Positions 44,100 through 55,860 are shown, counted from the first letter of the stretch. The stretch is DNA of 64,000 nt from Tenrec ecaudatus (GCF_050624435.1 NC_134539.1:146912025-146976024), one strand, 5' to 3'. Notes: generated by a model not told the origin, from the sequence alone. Numbers and translations: made by a program.

Positions 44100-44200
44100 C
44101 TACTTCCAAGAACGCAGTCACTGAAAGCCCTATGGATGACAGCCATGTTCTGACACACAGGCCACAACCATGAGTCAGAGACAACATGATGGCAGCGCTT
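44098..44200 (+). mobile_element. SINE body/tail fragment
   Basis: ctacttccaagaacgcagtc, gaaagccctatggatgacag, ccatgagtcagagacaacat. It resembles the RTE-like body of the tRNA-Gly-headed SINE. Confidence 0.5.
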
Positions 44201-44403
44201 TGTCGCGTCTCTTCTTTAATGGGCTCCATTTGTTTGCCTCAGCCGTTGTCATGTCTCCACTCTTCCCCCTCCAGGCGTGAACCTGTGTGGATTGCACAAA
44301 GGACCCCGTGGTCCCTGGCAGCCACTTAGGTTCGGTTGGTAAGTAACTCCAGCAGGGACTGAGCAGGAAGAATAACGAGGCCCCTGCTTATCCCTTGGCC
44401 ATC

Positions 44404-44630
44404 TCTGGGGTTGCCCGGAGCCAGCAAAGTTTAAGCATTGGACTGCGGATTGCAAGGCTAGTGCTTCAAGCCCAACAGTTGGTCTGCGGAAGAAAGATGA
44501 GGTTGTCTGCTCTCAGAAAGATTTGCAGTCTGAGAAACCCCCCCCACCCCCCCCTGCGCGGGAGGAGGTCTCTCCCCTGTCCTACAGAGGCACTTCGAGT
44601 CTGAATTGATTCGACGCCAGTGGAGTTTGA
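44404..44630 (+). mobile_element. AfroSINE-type SINE with C-rich expansion
   Basis: ggttgcccggagccagcaaa, gatgaggttgtctgctctca, gtctgaattgattcgacgcc. A C-run (44538-44556) is inserted after the 'cagtctgagaaac' block. Confidence 0.7.
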
Positions 44631-44892
44631 ACCAGCGGAAACCTAAACGATTCCTGCACAAGCTCTCTCTTTCTGAAGCTGTTATCAATGACTCGCTGTT
44701 AGACCCAGAGCCCAGGCGTGCTAAGCATTGCACTCACTCCTCTCAGAGGCATTGAGCCATTTCTTCATGCTCCCCAACACCCCTTCCATGCCTTTGTACA
44801 CGTCCTTTATCACATCTGCTTTGCCTTCCACTTTGACTGAGTCATCTGCCAACAGAGCTTCTACTGCCCCGGAGAAGATGGTGGTGGTTGTC

Positions 44893-45078
44893 TGGGGCTA
44901 TTGAATCCAATTCCACTTGTCGAGAACCCCACGTGACGGAGTCAAACTGCCTCCTGGGGCTTCCTCTGCGTTTATGGGAGCAGAGAGCAGAGCCTTCCCC
45001 CCAGAGCTGCTCAGTGAGCTCCAACCATGCTTTTGAGGGGCTGCCAGCTGAGTCCTTAACCACTGGGCCACTAGGGAA
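44893..45078 (-). mobile_element. AfroSINE-type SINE
   Basis: gggagcagagagcagagcct, gagtccttaaccactgggcc, ending actaggg. Confidence 0.65.
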
Positions 45079-45181
45079 TCGCTGGGAGGAGGAGATTCGG
45101 GTTGCAAATGTGGGAAGCAAAAAGGAGCTGATTTTAATGTTCTGAGAGTCAGAATGGACTTCCCGGTAATGGGTTGGAGGG

Positions 45182-45345
45182 TCCTGGACAGTACTGTGGG
45201 TTCAAGGTTTGGCGGTTAATGGCAAGGTTGGTGATTCAACCCCATCAGTCAATCTGCTCCTCGGAGATAGATGAGGCTGTCTGTTCTTATAAAGATGAAT
45301 AATCTAGCAAACCCTGTAGAGAGTTGCTAAGAGACAGCAGTGAGG
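45182..45345 (+). mobile_element. AfroSINE-type SINE
   Basis: ggcaaggttggtgattcaac, gatgaggctgtctgttctta, gagttgctaagagacagcag. Confidence 0.6.
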
Positions 45346-45374
45346 TTCTTTTTGGGTCTGGTTGGTGTTTGCTT

Positions 45375-45505
45375 TCACGGTACAATGGTTACATTTCCAC
45401 CTGAGAACTCCAGGGGAGCCAAGGCCAGATGGCCTGTTCTCATGGAGATGACCGCTTAGGAATGCCCCCAGGGCAGTGCGTCTTTGTCATAGAGGACCCC
45501 CAGGA
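45375..45505 (+). mobile_element. Degraded AfroSINE-type copy
   Basis: cacggtacaatggttacatt, aggccagatggcctgttctc, gtgcgtctttgtcatagagg. Confidence 0.35.
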
Positions 45506-46830
45506 GTGGGGCTGACCTGATGGCACACATCAGCCCTAGGGGCAACAGCAGTCTCAAGATGGTCGTTTGAATTCCCCGCAAGGCAATGGATTAGAAACGA
45601 GGCCCAGTGGAGAGCGAAAGGGATTTCCCAAATTCCTGGAGGAATTCCTGTTTTCCTTTAACATCATAGAGCCAACCTAGGCCAAGTAGGATCAAAGCCA
45701 TCGGGCTGAATAGATAGAAGAAATGGCTTATGGGTACCCAGGAAGAGGAAGTAGGAAGCTTTGAGTGATTCCAAGGGCGAAAGAGCTAGGTGCTGAGAAG
45801 GGGCTCCTTCCCCAGTGTTCTCCTTCGCCCTCTCTGCTGGGCTTAAGCAACCTTGAAACAAGAGGTGTTGAGGCACATGAAACTTTCCCGGAAACCCCAG
45901 ATGGTTTGAGAGCGCGTGGGCCCACTGTGGTGGCTGTCGCTATGCCTCCCTGCTGTGTCTCCTGGGGCGCAGATGTGGTGGAGTAGCCAGGGTAGGCGGG
46001 TCTAAGATAGTTCCCAGTCCTGAACGACCCTTGGGCCAGACTGGCATGGTGAGGGGGCACTGAGGTGCTGAGAGCTGCTGTGTGGTGGACAGAGGCCTGT
46101 GGTCTGAGTGAGGGAGCATGAAACCACAGCCTCAGGGATGTGGTGATTTGAAGGACCACAGGGGCCTTAGGCTTGAGCAGAAATGCCAGCAGAATGCCCA
46201 TAAAAGGCAGTGAGATCAGCCACACCTAAGTAAACACCAGTGCAGGACATTTAGGGACAAGGCCAGTGCTAAGGACTCCAGGGATCCCTGGTGCAAAGAC
46301 ACACAAAAAACCTCTTGGGAAGGACGAGGTGGGGGCAGGTAGCCCCCCGAGGGAAGGAAGAATAAACAGTTTTTGAACAGACTGGGTCTTTATCCAAAGG
46401 AGCCTGAGCTAATTTCCAGGAAACTGCTTCAAAACAGGAGCAGAATAAATTATCTTTCATTGGCAACTGTGATTTTCCTCTGCCATTAGAAAGGAAGGGA
46501 GGAATGATACATGATCGGTTCATTATTATTTGTTGTGGCTGATACAAATAGGACTTCTAGGTCAACTCTGACCCCCTTGATTTCTCCCCCAATTCAGGCT
46601 TCCTTTGGGGGCCTTGTCTGGAAGCCCCCGAGTCCTCCCAAAGGTGGTGACAGCATTCTATATCTAAACCAACCCCCATGCTTACTTTCTGAACTCACTT
46701 TTCGTATGCAACACCGAAATGTCCACAGCCTCTGAACCCAGTGCAAGGGCATCCGTTTTCTTTGCCCATGTTATTCCAATCCTGGCTGACAGATTGGGCA
46801 ACGTGGTTGGCTGTCTCCCTGGTTTCATAA

Positions 46831-46833
<3 letters not shown>
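45506..46833. other. No recognised feature
   Basis: 1.3 kb. A 165-codon minus-strand frame (45728-46225) with a hydrophobic start has no homology I know and no supporting context. Confidence 0.4.
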
Positions 46834-46890
<57 letters not shown>

Positions 46891-46903
46891 AGGGAGAGAG
46901 AGA

Positions 46904-46961
<58 letters not shown>

Positions 46962-46970
46962 GAGAGAGAA
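46834..46970. repeat. (GA)n microsatellite, interrupted
   Basis: 137 bases of GA with GGGA interruptions near 46884-46896 and 46906-46909 and one 'agata' near the end. Longest simple repeat in the window. Confidence 0.97.
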
Positions 46971-47584
46971 GATGACTACCTGTGGTCATCATATGTTGTT
47001 GTACTTCTGGTCACTTGGGAGGCTTCCCACTTGCCGAAATGAGACATTGTCAAGATGGTGTCCGGACACAACCGCGTGGCTGATGGGACTTTACTCTCCG
47101 TTGGCTGCTCCCCAGCCTTTGCCTTTATTCAAAACCCCAGGATTCATGGGGCTTCCTCTCCACCCTTTCTCTGGCATCCTAGGCAGTGATTCTGGGGAGC
47201 TGGGGACTCCTCTGGAATGTGGACATTATGATGCTCCTGGAGAATGTTTCAGATGGAATCCCCAGACCTTGTTTGGCCGGTCTCCCAAGGAACAGACTGC
47301 ACGTTTGCCCACACCTGGGACACTTTAACCTGACATGGCTTGGCTTACGTCTGCATGGGCAGCTCCTCCCGGTGTCCTTGTGTGTGTGACATTTTAAGGA
47401 GCTGTTTTACATGGATGCCTGGGCAGTGACCCATGAAGCTCAAACAATCCCCTGCTCATATTTGTGTAGGGTTGACTTGGGAGCATACCTTGTCTCCAAC
47501 CACTGCTCGTTCAGGTGCTTCCAGGTCCTTGGGATTCCACAGGGATGCAATCAGACCTGCCCAATCACAAGGGAGGCAGATGTC
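46971..47584. other. No recognised feature
   Basis: Unique DNA up to the LTR. One 118-codon frame (46972-47328), unrecognised. Confidence 0.4.
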
Positions 47585-48111
47585 TGTGGAAGTCACCCAA
47601 CCTGGTGTCAATTTAAGGATTAACAGTGTAGGGGTGGAGTCTAGGCTGGCAATCTGGAGATATAGCCAATGAGACTTCTGTGTGGGCTTGGTCTTCTCCT
47701 GAGAATTCTGGGAAATCTGGTACTTCCTCCTTGGAGGTGGAAAACACCTCTCTCTCTCTCTGCTACTCCCTGGGAGACATGGCAGGAGACAGCCATAGGG
47801 ATACAACCAGACCTCTGAAGCCGGAGAAGCCACAGAGAGAGCCCTGCTGGCCCTGAGATGCTTACAACTGGACCCGAAGACTTTCTACCCACTGGCTTGT
47901 GATCATCCTGCATTTGGCTTCATTGCATGCGTTTCGTGAGTCTGAAGAGGACTTTATAGATTGGTATTGGACATATAGGCTAATATCAGATTTTTGGACT
48001 TGGACTGGACTGGGTTGGGATGTTTTCTCAATGTTCAATTCTTCTTGTATAGAAATCTCTTGTATATGCATATTTATGAATTTGTTTCTCTAGTCTATCC
48101 AGATGAACACG
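47585..48111 (+). mobile_element. Solo LTR of the TG...CA family, copy 4
   Basis: 527 bp, tgtggaagtcacccaacctg...tctatccagatgaacacg. Flanks atgtc and gtgtc match at four of five positions. It shares gtaggggtggagtctaggct and actttctacccactggct with copy 1. Confidence 0.82.
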
Positions 48112-48462
48112 GTGTCTATCTTCATCACTGTGCCTATCCGTGTTCATGTACAAGTAGCATCCAGGGTAGGCAGAAGTCACTGGCATTTTGAGGTTCCATT
48201 TGGTTGTCTGGCCAACCATCCCCATTACCGTTTTCTAAGGCGTCCTCCGTGTGCATTGTCCATCAGAGACGCTGGTGAGGAGAGGGTCTTGGGGCACTAG
48301 GAGAAGTGTCCCGTCCAGGGGGCGACCCTCTGGTGGGCTCTCCAGTCTGGTCTTCTGCAACAGAGGGATTGCAGCCATCATCCGCCTGTCTCAAAATGTT
48401 GCTCGAAACTTGGATGCCATCGTGAAAGCGAAATGACTCTGTCTGCGGTACAAGGTGTTGTT

Positions 48463-48672
48463 GTCATTTGTCGCCGTTGAGTTGATTCCAACTCATAGTG
48501 ACCGAGGAGGTGTCCGAGTGGAGCTGTGCACCGTGGGGCTTTCAAGGTCAGTGGCCTTTTGGAAGCAGACCGCTGGGTCTGTCCTTCCAAGGCAGCATGT
48601 CTGGGTGGCTTTGAACCATCAACCTTTTGGCTTATAGTTGAGTGCTTAATGGATTGTGCCACCAGAAACTCC
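48463..48672 (-). mobile_element. AfroSINE-type SINE, full length
   Basis: gccgttgagttgattccaac, gaagcagaccgctgggtctg, gctttgaaccatcaaccttt, gccaccagaaactcc. Confidence 0.8.
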
Positions 48673-49194
48673 AAACTGTACAAAGTACTGTACAAAAAAG
48701 TCGTGTGAGAGCAGTGTACAACAATGAGGGCCAATGTGTAGTTATGAATGTTCAAGGGAGGGGATGCCCTTCAGCTCGCCCGTGGTCAAAGAGAATGACT
48801 ATTTCTGGACCAATTAAGGAAAATACTTAATTGTACTTTACTCCAAAGTCCTTGTTGGCAACAGTGAAATGTGGATGATTGTTTAAGCTGGGTGCTGGGT
48901 GCAAGGAAGTCTTTCTCCTGTGTGTCTTTAGTTTTTGAGTCAACTGCTCCAAATAAGAGCTGGATTTTATGTTAAATAGAATGGTGAGTGTGTGTGTGTT
49001 TTCCAAGATGACCACCATGTTCCAAGACGACCACCAACACCCCAACGGAATGCTCTATGTGTCTATCAAACATAAGAACGTCTATCAAGTCAAATACAGA
49101 CAATTCTGGACTAACGTGAACATATTTGGCAAGAATCTCACACGCAGTCATGCCTCAAGTGTGTCGGGAGTATAATGTTCTTGGGATCATCTTT

Positions 49195-50045
49195 TTATAG
49201 AACTAATTTTATTTATTTTGGTTGTTGTTGAGAATACACACAGAATGCACACACCAATTCGACCCTCTCTGTCTGTGTAGTTCAATGATATTGATGACAT
49301 TCTTGGGCAGGTGCAGCCATCCTCGTCCTCCTTGTCGACGTGGTTCCTCCCCCATCACTATAAATTCACGGACTCCTCAGTTTCCTACCTAGACATTTGC
49401 ATTCCTGTTGTCAAATAATCTTGTATGCTGTTGGTGTTAGGTGCCGCCAAGTCTGTTCCAACTTACAGTGACCTGATGCGCAACAGAACGAAATGCCATC
49501 TGGTCCTGCACTTTGCTCACAGTCTAGAGAGATCTTAAAAGAACACAATACTCAAGACAGACAATCTTTACTAAGTCAGTCATCTTGACTATGGCTAAGG
49601 TTTAAGAAGATGTCAGGAGATACTTTTGGTTTAAAGTTATCTTAGGGAAATAATTACAGGGATTTATTCAGTCTCCATGGTTCCGGAAAGCCTGGAGTTC
49701 ATGATAATTTGAAATTCTGTTCTACATTTCCCCCATTTTGATCATGATTCGTCTATGGAATCTTTGATCAAAATGTTCAGTAACAGTTGCTGGTTACTAC
49801 CCAGCTTTTCTGGCTTCATAGCAAAGGAGACAGGTGTTCACTGAGGTCATGAGTCACACATTCTGTTTCCCCCTCCTGTTCCTCTCTTGCTCCAGGTATA
49901 TCAATTCCAATTGTCATGCCTTGGATGGCTACTCGAGAGCATTAAAGAGCTCAGGCAGTATGCTGTGAACTAAGAGGTAGAAGAAGAGCTAAAGGCTTTG
50001 TTAGGCCAACTAACGGGATATCGCATGTGGTGATGGGAAATTGCT
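49195..50045 (-). mobile_element. L1-type 3' UTR, interrupted
   Basis: ttggttgttgttgagaatac, gttcctcccccatcactata, then after the 49428-49525 insertion gatcttaaaagaacacaata, gaaattctgttctacattt and gatcaaaatgttcagtaac. The order matches an afrotherian L1-like 3' UTR I know from elephant, antisense. Confidence 0.6.
49428..49525 (-). mobile_element. RTE/AfroSINE 3' tail inserted in L1
   Basis: gttggtgttaggtgccgcca, cagtgacctgatgcgcaaca, tctggtcctgcactttgctc: the RTE terminus also seen at 7686 and 55490. Confidence 0.7.
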
Positions 50046-50699
50046 TTACGTGGCTCATCTCTCCAGGGCCTTGTAACTGCTACCAAATAATTGGGCGGGA
50101 TCATGCAAATAGGGCACGAGAAACACTAACAGAGCGGAGCATCCTGTCATCATCAAGAAAGAAGAGCCACCAATGGAGTGAATGGAAGTGAGGCAGATCA
50201 GAGAAGCCACGGTGAGAGCTTGGGGGCAGCGTGGTGAGTGGGCTGCTTGATCCGCAGAGCCCGAGGCCCAGGGACCACGTGGCTGAGAGGCTGCACAGGA
50301 GAGAGGCAAACCTGCCAACATGGATGAGAAGAGAAATTGGGGACAAAAGAATTGTATCCTCATTATTTGGTAACCTGTTAGCACCCTTAATAAACTACAA
50401 GTATTATGTAGGGATTCTGCGTGACCATCGTGACGAGTTATAGAACCCAGCGGAGTCATGGAGGACCGGGAGAGGGCTGGTGGGTGTCAGAAGAAGGTAA
50501 AGGAGGGTGGAGCCTGATCTCTGCCTTGTGCAGGTGCATTCTCTTCCCTACTGATGCCAGGGGAGGCCAGATGTGGCCTCCACACCATTTCCTCACTTCT
50601 GAAACCCTACCCCTGCGTCCTCCAAACCTCACTGCTTTGGCGTGTTAGAAAATTTCTATGATCACAAATGTTTTACAAACACTTGCTTGTGGACTTTTA
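50046..50699. other. No recognised feature
   Basis: A 134-codon minus frame (50055-50459), unrecognised. Confidence 0.4.
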
Positions 50700-50870
50700 A
50701 AGGCTGGGTGGCAGCATTGGAGTTAAAAGCAAGGATTCAGTAGCCAGGACACTGGGTTCAAATCTCACCTCTGTCACCCGCTGGCTGCGTGACCTTGGCC
50801 AAGTTATGTGATCAGTCTGTGCCTCAACGGTCTAATCTAAGAGACTCATAATTGTATCTAGCCCTGATCT
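50700..50870 (+). mobile_element. MIR
   Basis: actgggttcaaatctcacct, ggctgcgtgaccttggccaa, gtgcctcaacggtctaatct. Confidence 0.85.
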
Positions 50871-50877
50871 TTGATCA

Positions 50878-51184
50878 TTCTTGCTAGTGGCTGTCGAATT
50901 GACCCCTGTCTCATGGTGACACAGCACACTGCCCACTCTGGCTCTAGCCTCGCAATCAGCTGCAGACTGGATTCCTGTGACCTATAGGTTTTTCATGACT
51001 GGTTTTTCCAAAGTAGAGAGCCATACCTTTTTTCTATTCTCTTTTGGTTGGAAAGCTGCTGACCCTTGCTCAGTCTCATAAAGACAAGCAGGTAGTGCCT
51101 GGGCATGTGGTGCACAGTCCAGGAATCAAACCTGGGTCTCTCTCACGGAAGGTGAGAATTCTACCACGGAGCCACCACTGCCTT
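50878..51184 (-). mobile_element. tRNA-Gly-headed SINE, antisense
   Basis: Tail gtggctgtcgaattgaccc at 50886. The head (51105-51184) is an antisense tRNA-Gly-like sequence: gaatcaaacctgggtctctc (B box) and gagaattctaccacggagcc (A box). Confidence 0.75.
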
Positions 51185-51205
51185 CCACGGTGGCAGAAAC
51201 AAACA

Positions 51206-51375
51206 AGGGGCCTAGTGGGCCCCTCAGTGCGCATTGAGCTCCAGGCACAAGGCCAGCAGTTGGAAAACACCAGGCTTTCTACTCCCGTGAAGAGTGACCG
51301 TCCTGGAAACCCACAGAGGCAGTTCTCTCCTGTCCTCCAGGGTCACTGTGAGTCATCATCGTGGGCTTGGTTTGG
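51206..51375 (+). mobile_element. AfroSINE-type SINE
   Basis: acaaggccagcagttgga, actcccgtgaagagtgaccg, gtcctccagggtcactgtga. Confidence 0.75.
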
Positions 51376-51444
51376 GCTGAGTGATTTTTCCAGGCACGTC
51401 TCTGGTCAGGCCAGAGCCTCCACACCTGGCTTTACCCTCAGGAA

Positions 51445-51550
51445 GGAGCAGGCAGAGTTCTTAGGAGAATTAAATGCATTTATATTTGGTAAGTGCTTAG
51501 CACAGGGATTGCTACTTCATGAATTATGGATATGTATTTGGCAAAGAAAA
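51445..51550 (+). mobile_element. MIR 3' fragment
   Basis: ggagaattaaatgcatttat, ggtaagtgcttagcacaggg. Confidence 0.7.
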
Positions 51551-53049
51551 TAAAAATCTTTTGAGTTCTAAATAGCTCCCTTGACAAGGAACCTGAATTA
51601 AGGTCAAGTCCAGGTCTTTGTCTACGCAGTCAGGATGCATTTCACCCTATCCCACGGTTTCTGAGCAGAAAAGAACACATTTATTATAGTAAAGGTTGAT
51701 GCGTATAAAAGAAACGGACATGGCATGATACTGAAATACATGAGCGTCCCCCGAAACATAGGAGTAAATGCCCCACAGAAAGAAAGCTAGCCCATAAAAT
51801 TGTGCTAAACACAGTAATCTTGTGTCCTCAGGGGATAATATACAGTCAATTCTTTTCTACTTTCCTCTCAAAGTACATGTATTTTTCTCCCAGGAAGAGA
51901 GGCAAGGGAGGCTTGTACAGCTCAATGGTTGAATTCCTTCAGAACCAATTTTCCAGTTTTCTGGGTCACCTGGACACATGGCCACGTGGTTGTTATCTGA
52001 GAATTCTTGGGATAGACAAATACAGGAGGGGAAATCTGCCGAAGAATCCAGCCCATTGTGATGACACTGCAGGAAGAAGCTAATAAGTACCACTCGTCCA
52101 CAGAGCTCCTTCCTGAGATTTATGCCCCAAATGGTGAGCATAAAAGATGATGGCGAAGACAGCCTATTAGTGGAGACATTCCCTTCTCACCTAATCACCA
52201 ATTAATGTGACTTGGAGGGAGACCGAGCTCCTAACATGCCTTTGCCATTTAGCTTCTCTCCCTGAGACGGGCAGGTAGGAACTTTCTGAGGCATCAGCAG
52301 GCCTGCAGATTGATTTCTCCGTTGGGTGGATTTCTCCATCCAAACTGGCTGCAGCAAGGAGAGCAAGCGGTGCTGGTGGGCCAGCATCCACAGCAATGAC
52401 TCACCCAGGTGGAGCTGCAATCCCTTCCAAGACTCACCTGTTGGCAGCCACATGCACCAGAAAATCAGAAGATGAGGTGAACGGACTTCCCGGAGAGGAT
52501 GGCTAAGCCGTACAATGTGCAGGCCTGGCTTTCTACACCGCTGCTCTCCTAAAGAGTGTTAAATGGTCCAGAGTGGATCTCAGCTGTCCCTGTTCCCACC
52601 GGTGGCACGTGCATGATGTGAGGCCCATTCCAGAGAGCACCCGGGGTTTTCTTCTCTGGGTACCAGGGGTCGTGTGAGCCAGACACACCATAACCAGCCG
52701 CTCCTGCCTGCAGCAATCTTGTGGTCCAGTTCTCCCACCTCACCCATCTGTTCTGCCCACTCAATGTGCTCTTGCAATGACTGTTTTTTCTCCCTGTGTT
52801 TAGCTGATTACACATGTGTTGGTCTTGTCTCCCATACACCCTCTTTAAAGAGCAGGGGTGGCCTGTTCTTCACCACCCATTATCCAGGGTAGCTATTTGC
52901 AAGGCTGCATATACCAAGAGGGTGAGGTGAACGCAAGTTTACCAACTGCCCGTGCCTCAGGATGTGCGCTTCCACCCGGAGAGCTAGTCTGATTGAATTG
53001 GTCAGGCAGTACAAGTAAATCATGCCCACGGTTATTAAGTTCCTCCTAT
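51551..53049. other. No recognised feature
   Basis: 1.5 kb of unique DNA, the longest repeat-poor stretch in the window. Short frames only. Confidence 0.45.
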
Positions 53050-53200
53050 AGCTACTATCGACAAGGTCAGAGGTTCAAGCCCACCAGCCACTCCACAGGT
53101 GAGTGAAGACGAGGCTACCTGTTCAGTGAAGATTCAGCCTCTGAAACCCTCCCCGGGGTGGCGATGAGCTGGAATGGCCTCCACGTCAGCAGGGTTTCAT
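53050..53200 (+). mobile_element. AfroSINE-type SINE
   Basis: caaggtcagaggttcaagcc, agccactccacaggtgag, gtggcgatgagctggaatgg. Confidence 0.7.
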
Positions 53201-53408
53201 TCGGCTGATCCAAGCACAGAGCTAGGCTCTTCAAATGAAAGGCACACAGTGTTCTGGAAGGACCTGTATTTCTCTCCAAGTTTATGTTGGGGTTCTGAGC
53301 CCCGATATCTGTGAACATACTCTTTTTTTGTGAAAATACCTAGGTTCTTGGAAGACGTTCGCACAAGTAAGGTAGATTCTAACCCGATCTGAGTAAATCA
53401 GCAAGCTG

Positions 53409-53605
53409 GCCCTGTTGCCTTCAAGTTGATTCTGCTTCATAGCAACCTGTAGGATGTTGCAGAATTGTCACCTAAGGTTCCCAAGGCTCTAATACAGACG
53501 GGAGCAGATTGCCACAGCTTTCACCCAGGGAGCAGCTGGTGGGTTTGAACCATCAACCTTTCGATTGGCAGTGCAGTGCGTCACCACCGTGCCACTTGGG
53601 CTTTC
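53409..53605 (-). mobile_element. AfroSINE-type SINE, full length
   Basis: ttgccttcaagttgattctg, gggagcagattgccacagct, gtttgaaccatcaacctttc, gtgccacttgggctttcc. Confidence 0.8.
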
Positions 53606-53621
53606 CCTGTCTGAGTTGTGT

Positions 53622-53888
53622 CTTTATTAAAGACAAACAGGAACACGGGGAAAGACACCATGTGATGACAGGCAAAGTCGAGCTATGTCTCAACCGCAAG
53701 CCAGGAGCGCCCGAAGCTTCCAGAAGCTGCAAGCAAGACCGAACCTTTTTCCAGAGCCTCCAGGGGGCACACGATCCTGTCGACACCCTGGGTTCAGTCT
53801 TCTGTCTTCCAGAACTGGGAGAGAATACATGTCTATTCTTTCAAGCTGCCCACTTGGTGGTGTGTTGTACAGCGACACTAAGAAATGA
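53622..53888 (+). mobile_element. MLT1-like MaLR LTR, 3' part
   Basis: acaccatgtgatgacaggca, ccagagcctccagggggcac, cttccagaactgggagagaa, gcgacactaagaaat follow the MLT1 3' half. Confidence 0.75.
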
Positions 53889-53913
53889 ATGCACCTGGTC
53901 TCTGCCTCCAAGA

Positions 53914-54107
53914 CAGCAGTTCTCAACTTGCGGGGTCGCGACACCTTTGGGGGTCGAATGACCCTTTCACAGTTGTTGTCCGATTCATAACAGTGGCAAA
54001 ATTACAGCTATGAAGTAGCAATGAAAATAATTTTATGGTTGGGGGACCACCACAACATGAGGAACTGGATTAAGGGGTCATGGCATTCTGAAGGTTGAAA
54101 ACCACTA
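53914..54107 (+). mobile_element. SPIN-type hAT MITE, copy 5
   Basis: 194 bp, cagcagttctcaactt...gttgaaaaccacta. The interior matches the other copies (ataattttatggttggggg). The 8-bp flanks ctccaaga/cactaaaa agree at only five positions. Confidence 0.9.
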
Positions 54108-54229
54108 CACTAAAAGCCTATAAAGCCAGAGGAACAATTAGCACTGTTTTCCTGCCTTGCTGAAATGTGGTTTCAGTCACCAGGAAATGGATCGCCAGTA
54201 ATTTGTTTCTAACAATAGCTACAGTTCCA

Positions 54230-54825
54230 GAGGTTTAAAAGCTCATGAGCAGCCGTTTAAGGTGCAGATATTTGTCTCTCCCCATCTGGAGGAAGGAAGA
54301 ATGAAGAACATTGAAGGACACATGGAAACAATGGGAACGAATGGACCACGTGACCATCCGTCGCCACAACCCAGAGACCAGAAGAACTAGATGGTGCTCA
54401 GCTTAGCACTTTCAGTTGCTCTGAAAAGGATTACTTTAGGAGCTTCCAGATGGAGCGAGAGAAAAACGTGGACCAGAATTCAAAATCACAAAGGAGGCCA
54501 GAGAGTGGTTAGATAGAGTTGGGACCCCCAACATGATTGGTGGAACTTTGAAGATAATGGCACTTGGTGACTGACCATGCCCCTTCATAGTCCAATAATG
54601 CTCAAGCATATAAGATCAAAAGGACAGTGTTTATCCACAGCCAGGGCTAGGGGACATGGAAGGAGAAAGCGAATCAGGTAGCACTTAGAGAAAGTGGAAT
54701 AAGGGTTGGGACACGGGAGAATTGAGATGGATGAGTTGAAACAAAATGTCGATAAAATGTTGAATGTAAAATGGATGATCCACTCTGTAAACTTTTGCCT
54801 AAATCACTATACATTTAAAAAATCT
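54230..54825 (+). mobile_element. L1-type 3' UTR
   Basis: ttaaaagctcatgagcagcc, tttgtctctccccatctgga, gaccagaagaactagatggt, ccactctgtaaacttttgcc and a terminal A/T-rich end. The first block is the complement of 20105-20130, so this and 19918-20268 belong to one family. Confidence 0.65.
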
Positions 54826-54974
54826 TTTTTGAGTGGATTCTGGGTTATTTTTATATAGGGCTTCATTATTTTAGAAGCTTCATTGTGAGGGTGAAATTCT
54901 AGTTTTCAGCTATTTTTTATTTGCTGATAATTATGTTCATAGGTGTCTGGGAGGAGTGGCTGCTCGCATGACCG

Positions 54975-55140
54975 TATAGAGGACAGAGTAGAACGTCTCA
55001 GAAGGATTCTGGGACTATAAAGCTTTGGGCGAGCAGACAGCCTCATCTTTCTCCTATGGGTCAACTGGCGGATTTGTACTGCTGACCTTAAGGACTTCGG
55101 ACCAACCAATGTTTAATTGGAAGTGCCTGCCATAGGGCTC
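54975..55140 (-). mobile_element. AfroSINE-type SINE
   Basis: agaggacagagtagaacgtc, cagacagcctcatctttctc, tactgctgaccttaagga, ending ccatagggctcc. Confidence 0.7.
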
Positions 55141-55229
55141 CTTGGCAGCATGCTAGGTTGGGACAAATTGTGCAGGGCGTGATTGGAAGGTAGAGGCATC
55201 TAGCCTTTATCTTATGTTAAAGAAGCCAG

Positions 55230-55390
55230 AGCGGTATAAAAAGTAAGCGCTTGACCGTCAACTGAAAAGTCAGCAGTTCAAACCTACCTAACCCTTCTGT
55301 GGAAGACAGGGTAAGGTGTCTGCTCACCCAGTTACAGTTTAGGAAACCCTCCGGGCAGTTCTACTCTGGGACATGCGGCTGAAAGAGTGC
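55230..55390 (+). mobile_element. AfroSINE-type SINE
   Basis: aagtcagcagttcaaaccta, ttacagtttaggaaaccctc, gttctactctgggacatgcg. Confidence 0.7.
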
Positions 55391-55436
55391 GGGGTGGGGA
55401 AGAAAAGACTCAACAACACCCAACAAAATCACAACA

Positions 55437-55860
55437 CCATGGCTGAATTGTGTCCTTCTGAAAATACATGGCGACGCCCTCACCCAGCTGTGGTTGTTAG
55501 GTGCCTGCCAGTGAATCAGTTTTGACTCATCAGAACTTTGCCATCAAATGAAAGACCACCCACTCCTGCAACCTCCTCACAATCGTTCTTATGTTTGAGC
55601 CCATGGTTGTAGTCACTGCATCGATCCATCGGGTCGTGGGCCTCTTTCCCCTCCTCTTTTGCTGCCCCCTAGCCCCTGGTACCTGTAAGTACCAAGGTCC
55701 TTGTTTGGAAATAAGGTCTTTGCAGATGTTATCAGATATGAAAACGAAGTCACAATGGGATACGGCGGACTCTAATCCAATCTGAGTGTTACCTGTATAA
55801 AGAGACACAGACGCTCGGAGAGAAAATGGCCCTGGGATGGTGTAGGTGGGGATTGAAGCC
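55437..55860 (+). mobile_element. MLT1-like MaLR LTR, split by RTE
   Basis: 5' piece 55437-55488 (ggctgaattgtgtccttctg). 3' piece 55669-55860 (tttggaaataaggtctttgc, actctaatccaatctgagtg, cctgtataaagagacacaga). Confidence 0.7.
55490..55668 (-). mobile_element. RTE LINE 3' end
   Basis: Starts gtggttgttaggtgcc. The minus-strand frame reads RRGKRPTTRWIDAVTTTM and SNIRTIVRR, the RTE ORF2 C-terminus. Confidence 0.8.

Noticed and set aside
45728-46225. 165-codon minus-strand frame with a hydrophobic start
   Set aside because: No homology recognised, no splice or promoter context; low-complexity Ser/Pro/Thr content.
46269-46310. SINE start (gggatccctggtgc)
   Set aside because: Only the first ~14 bases match; no body follows.
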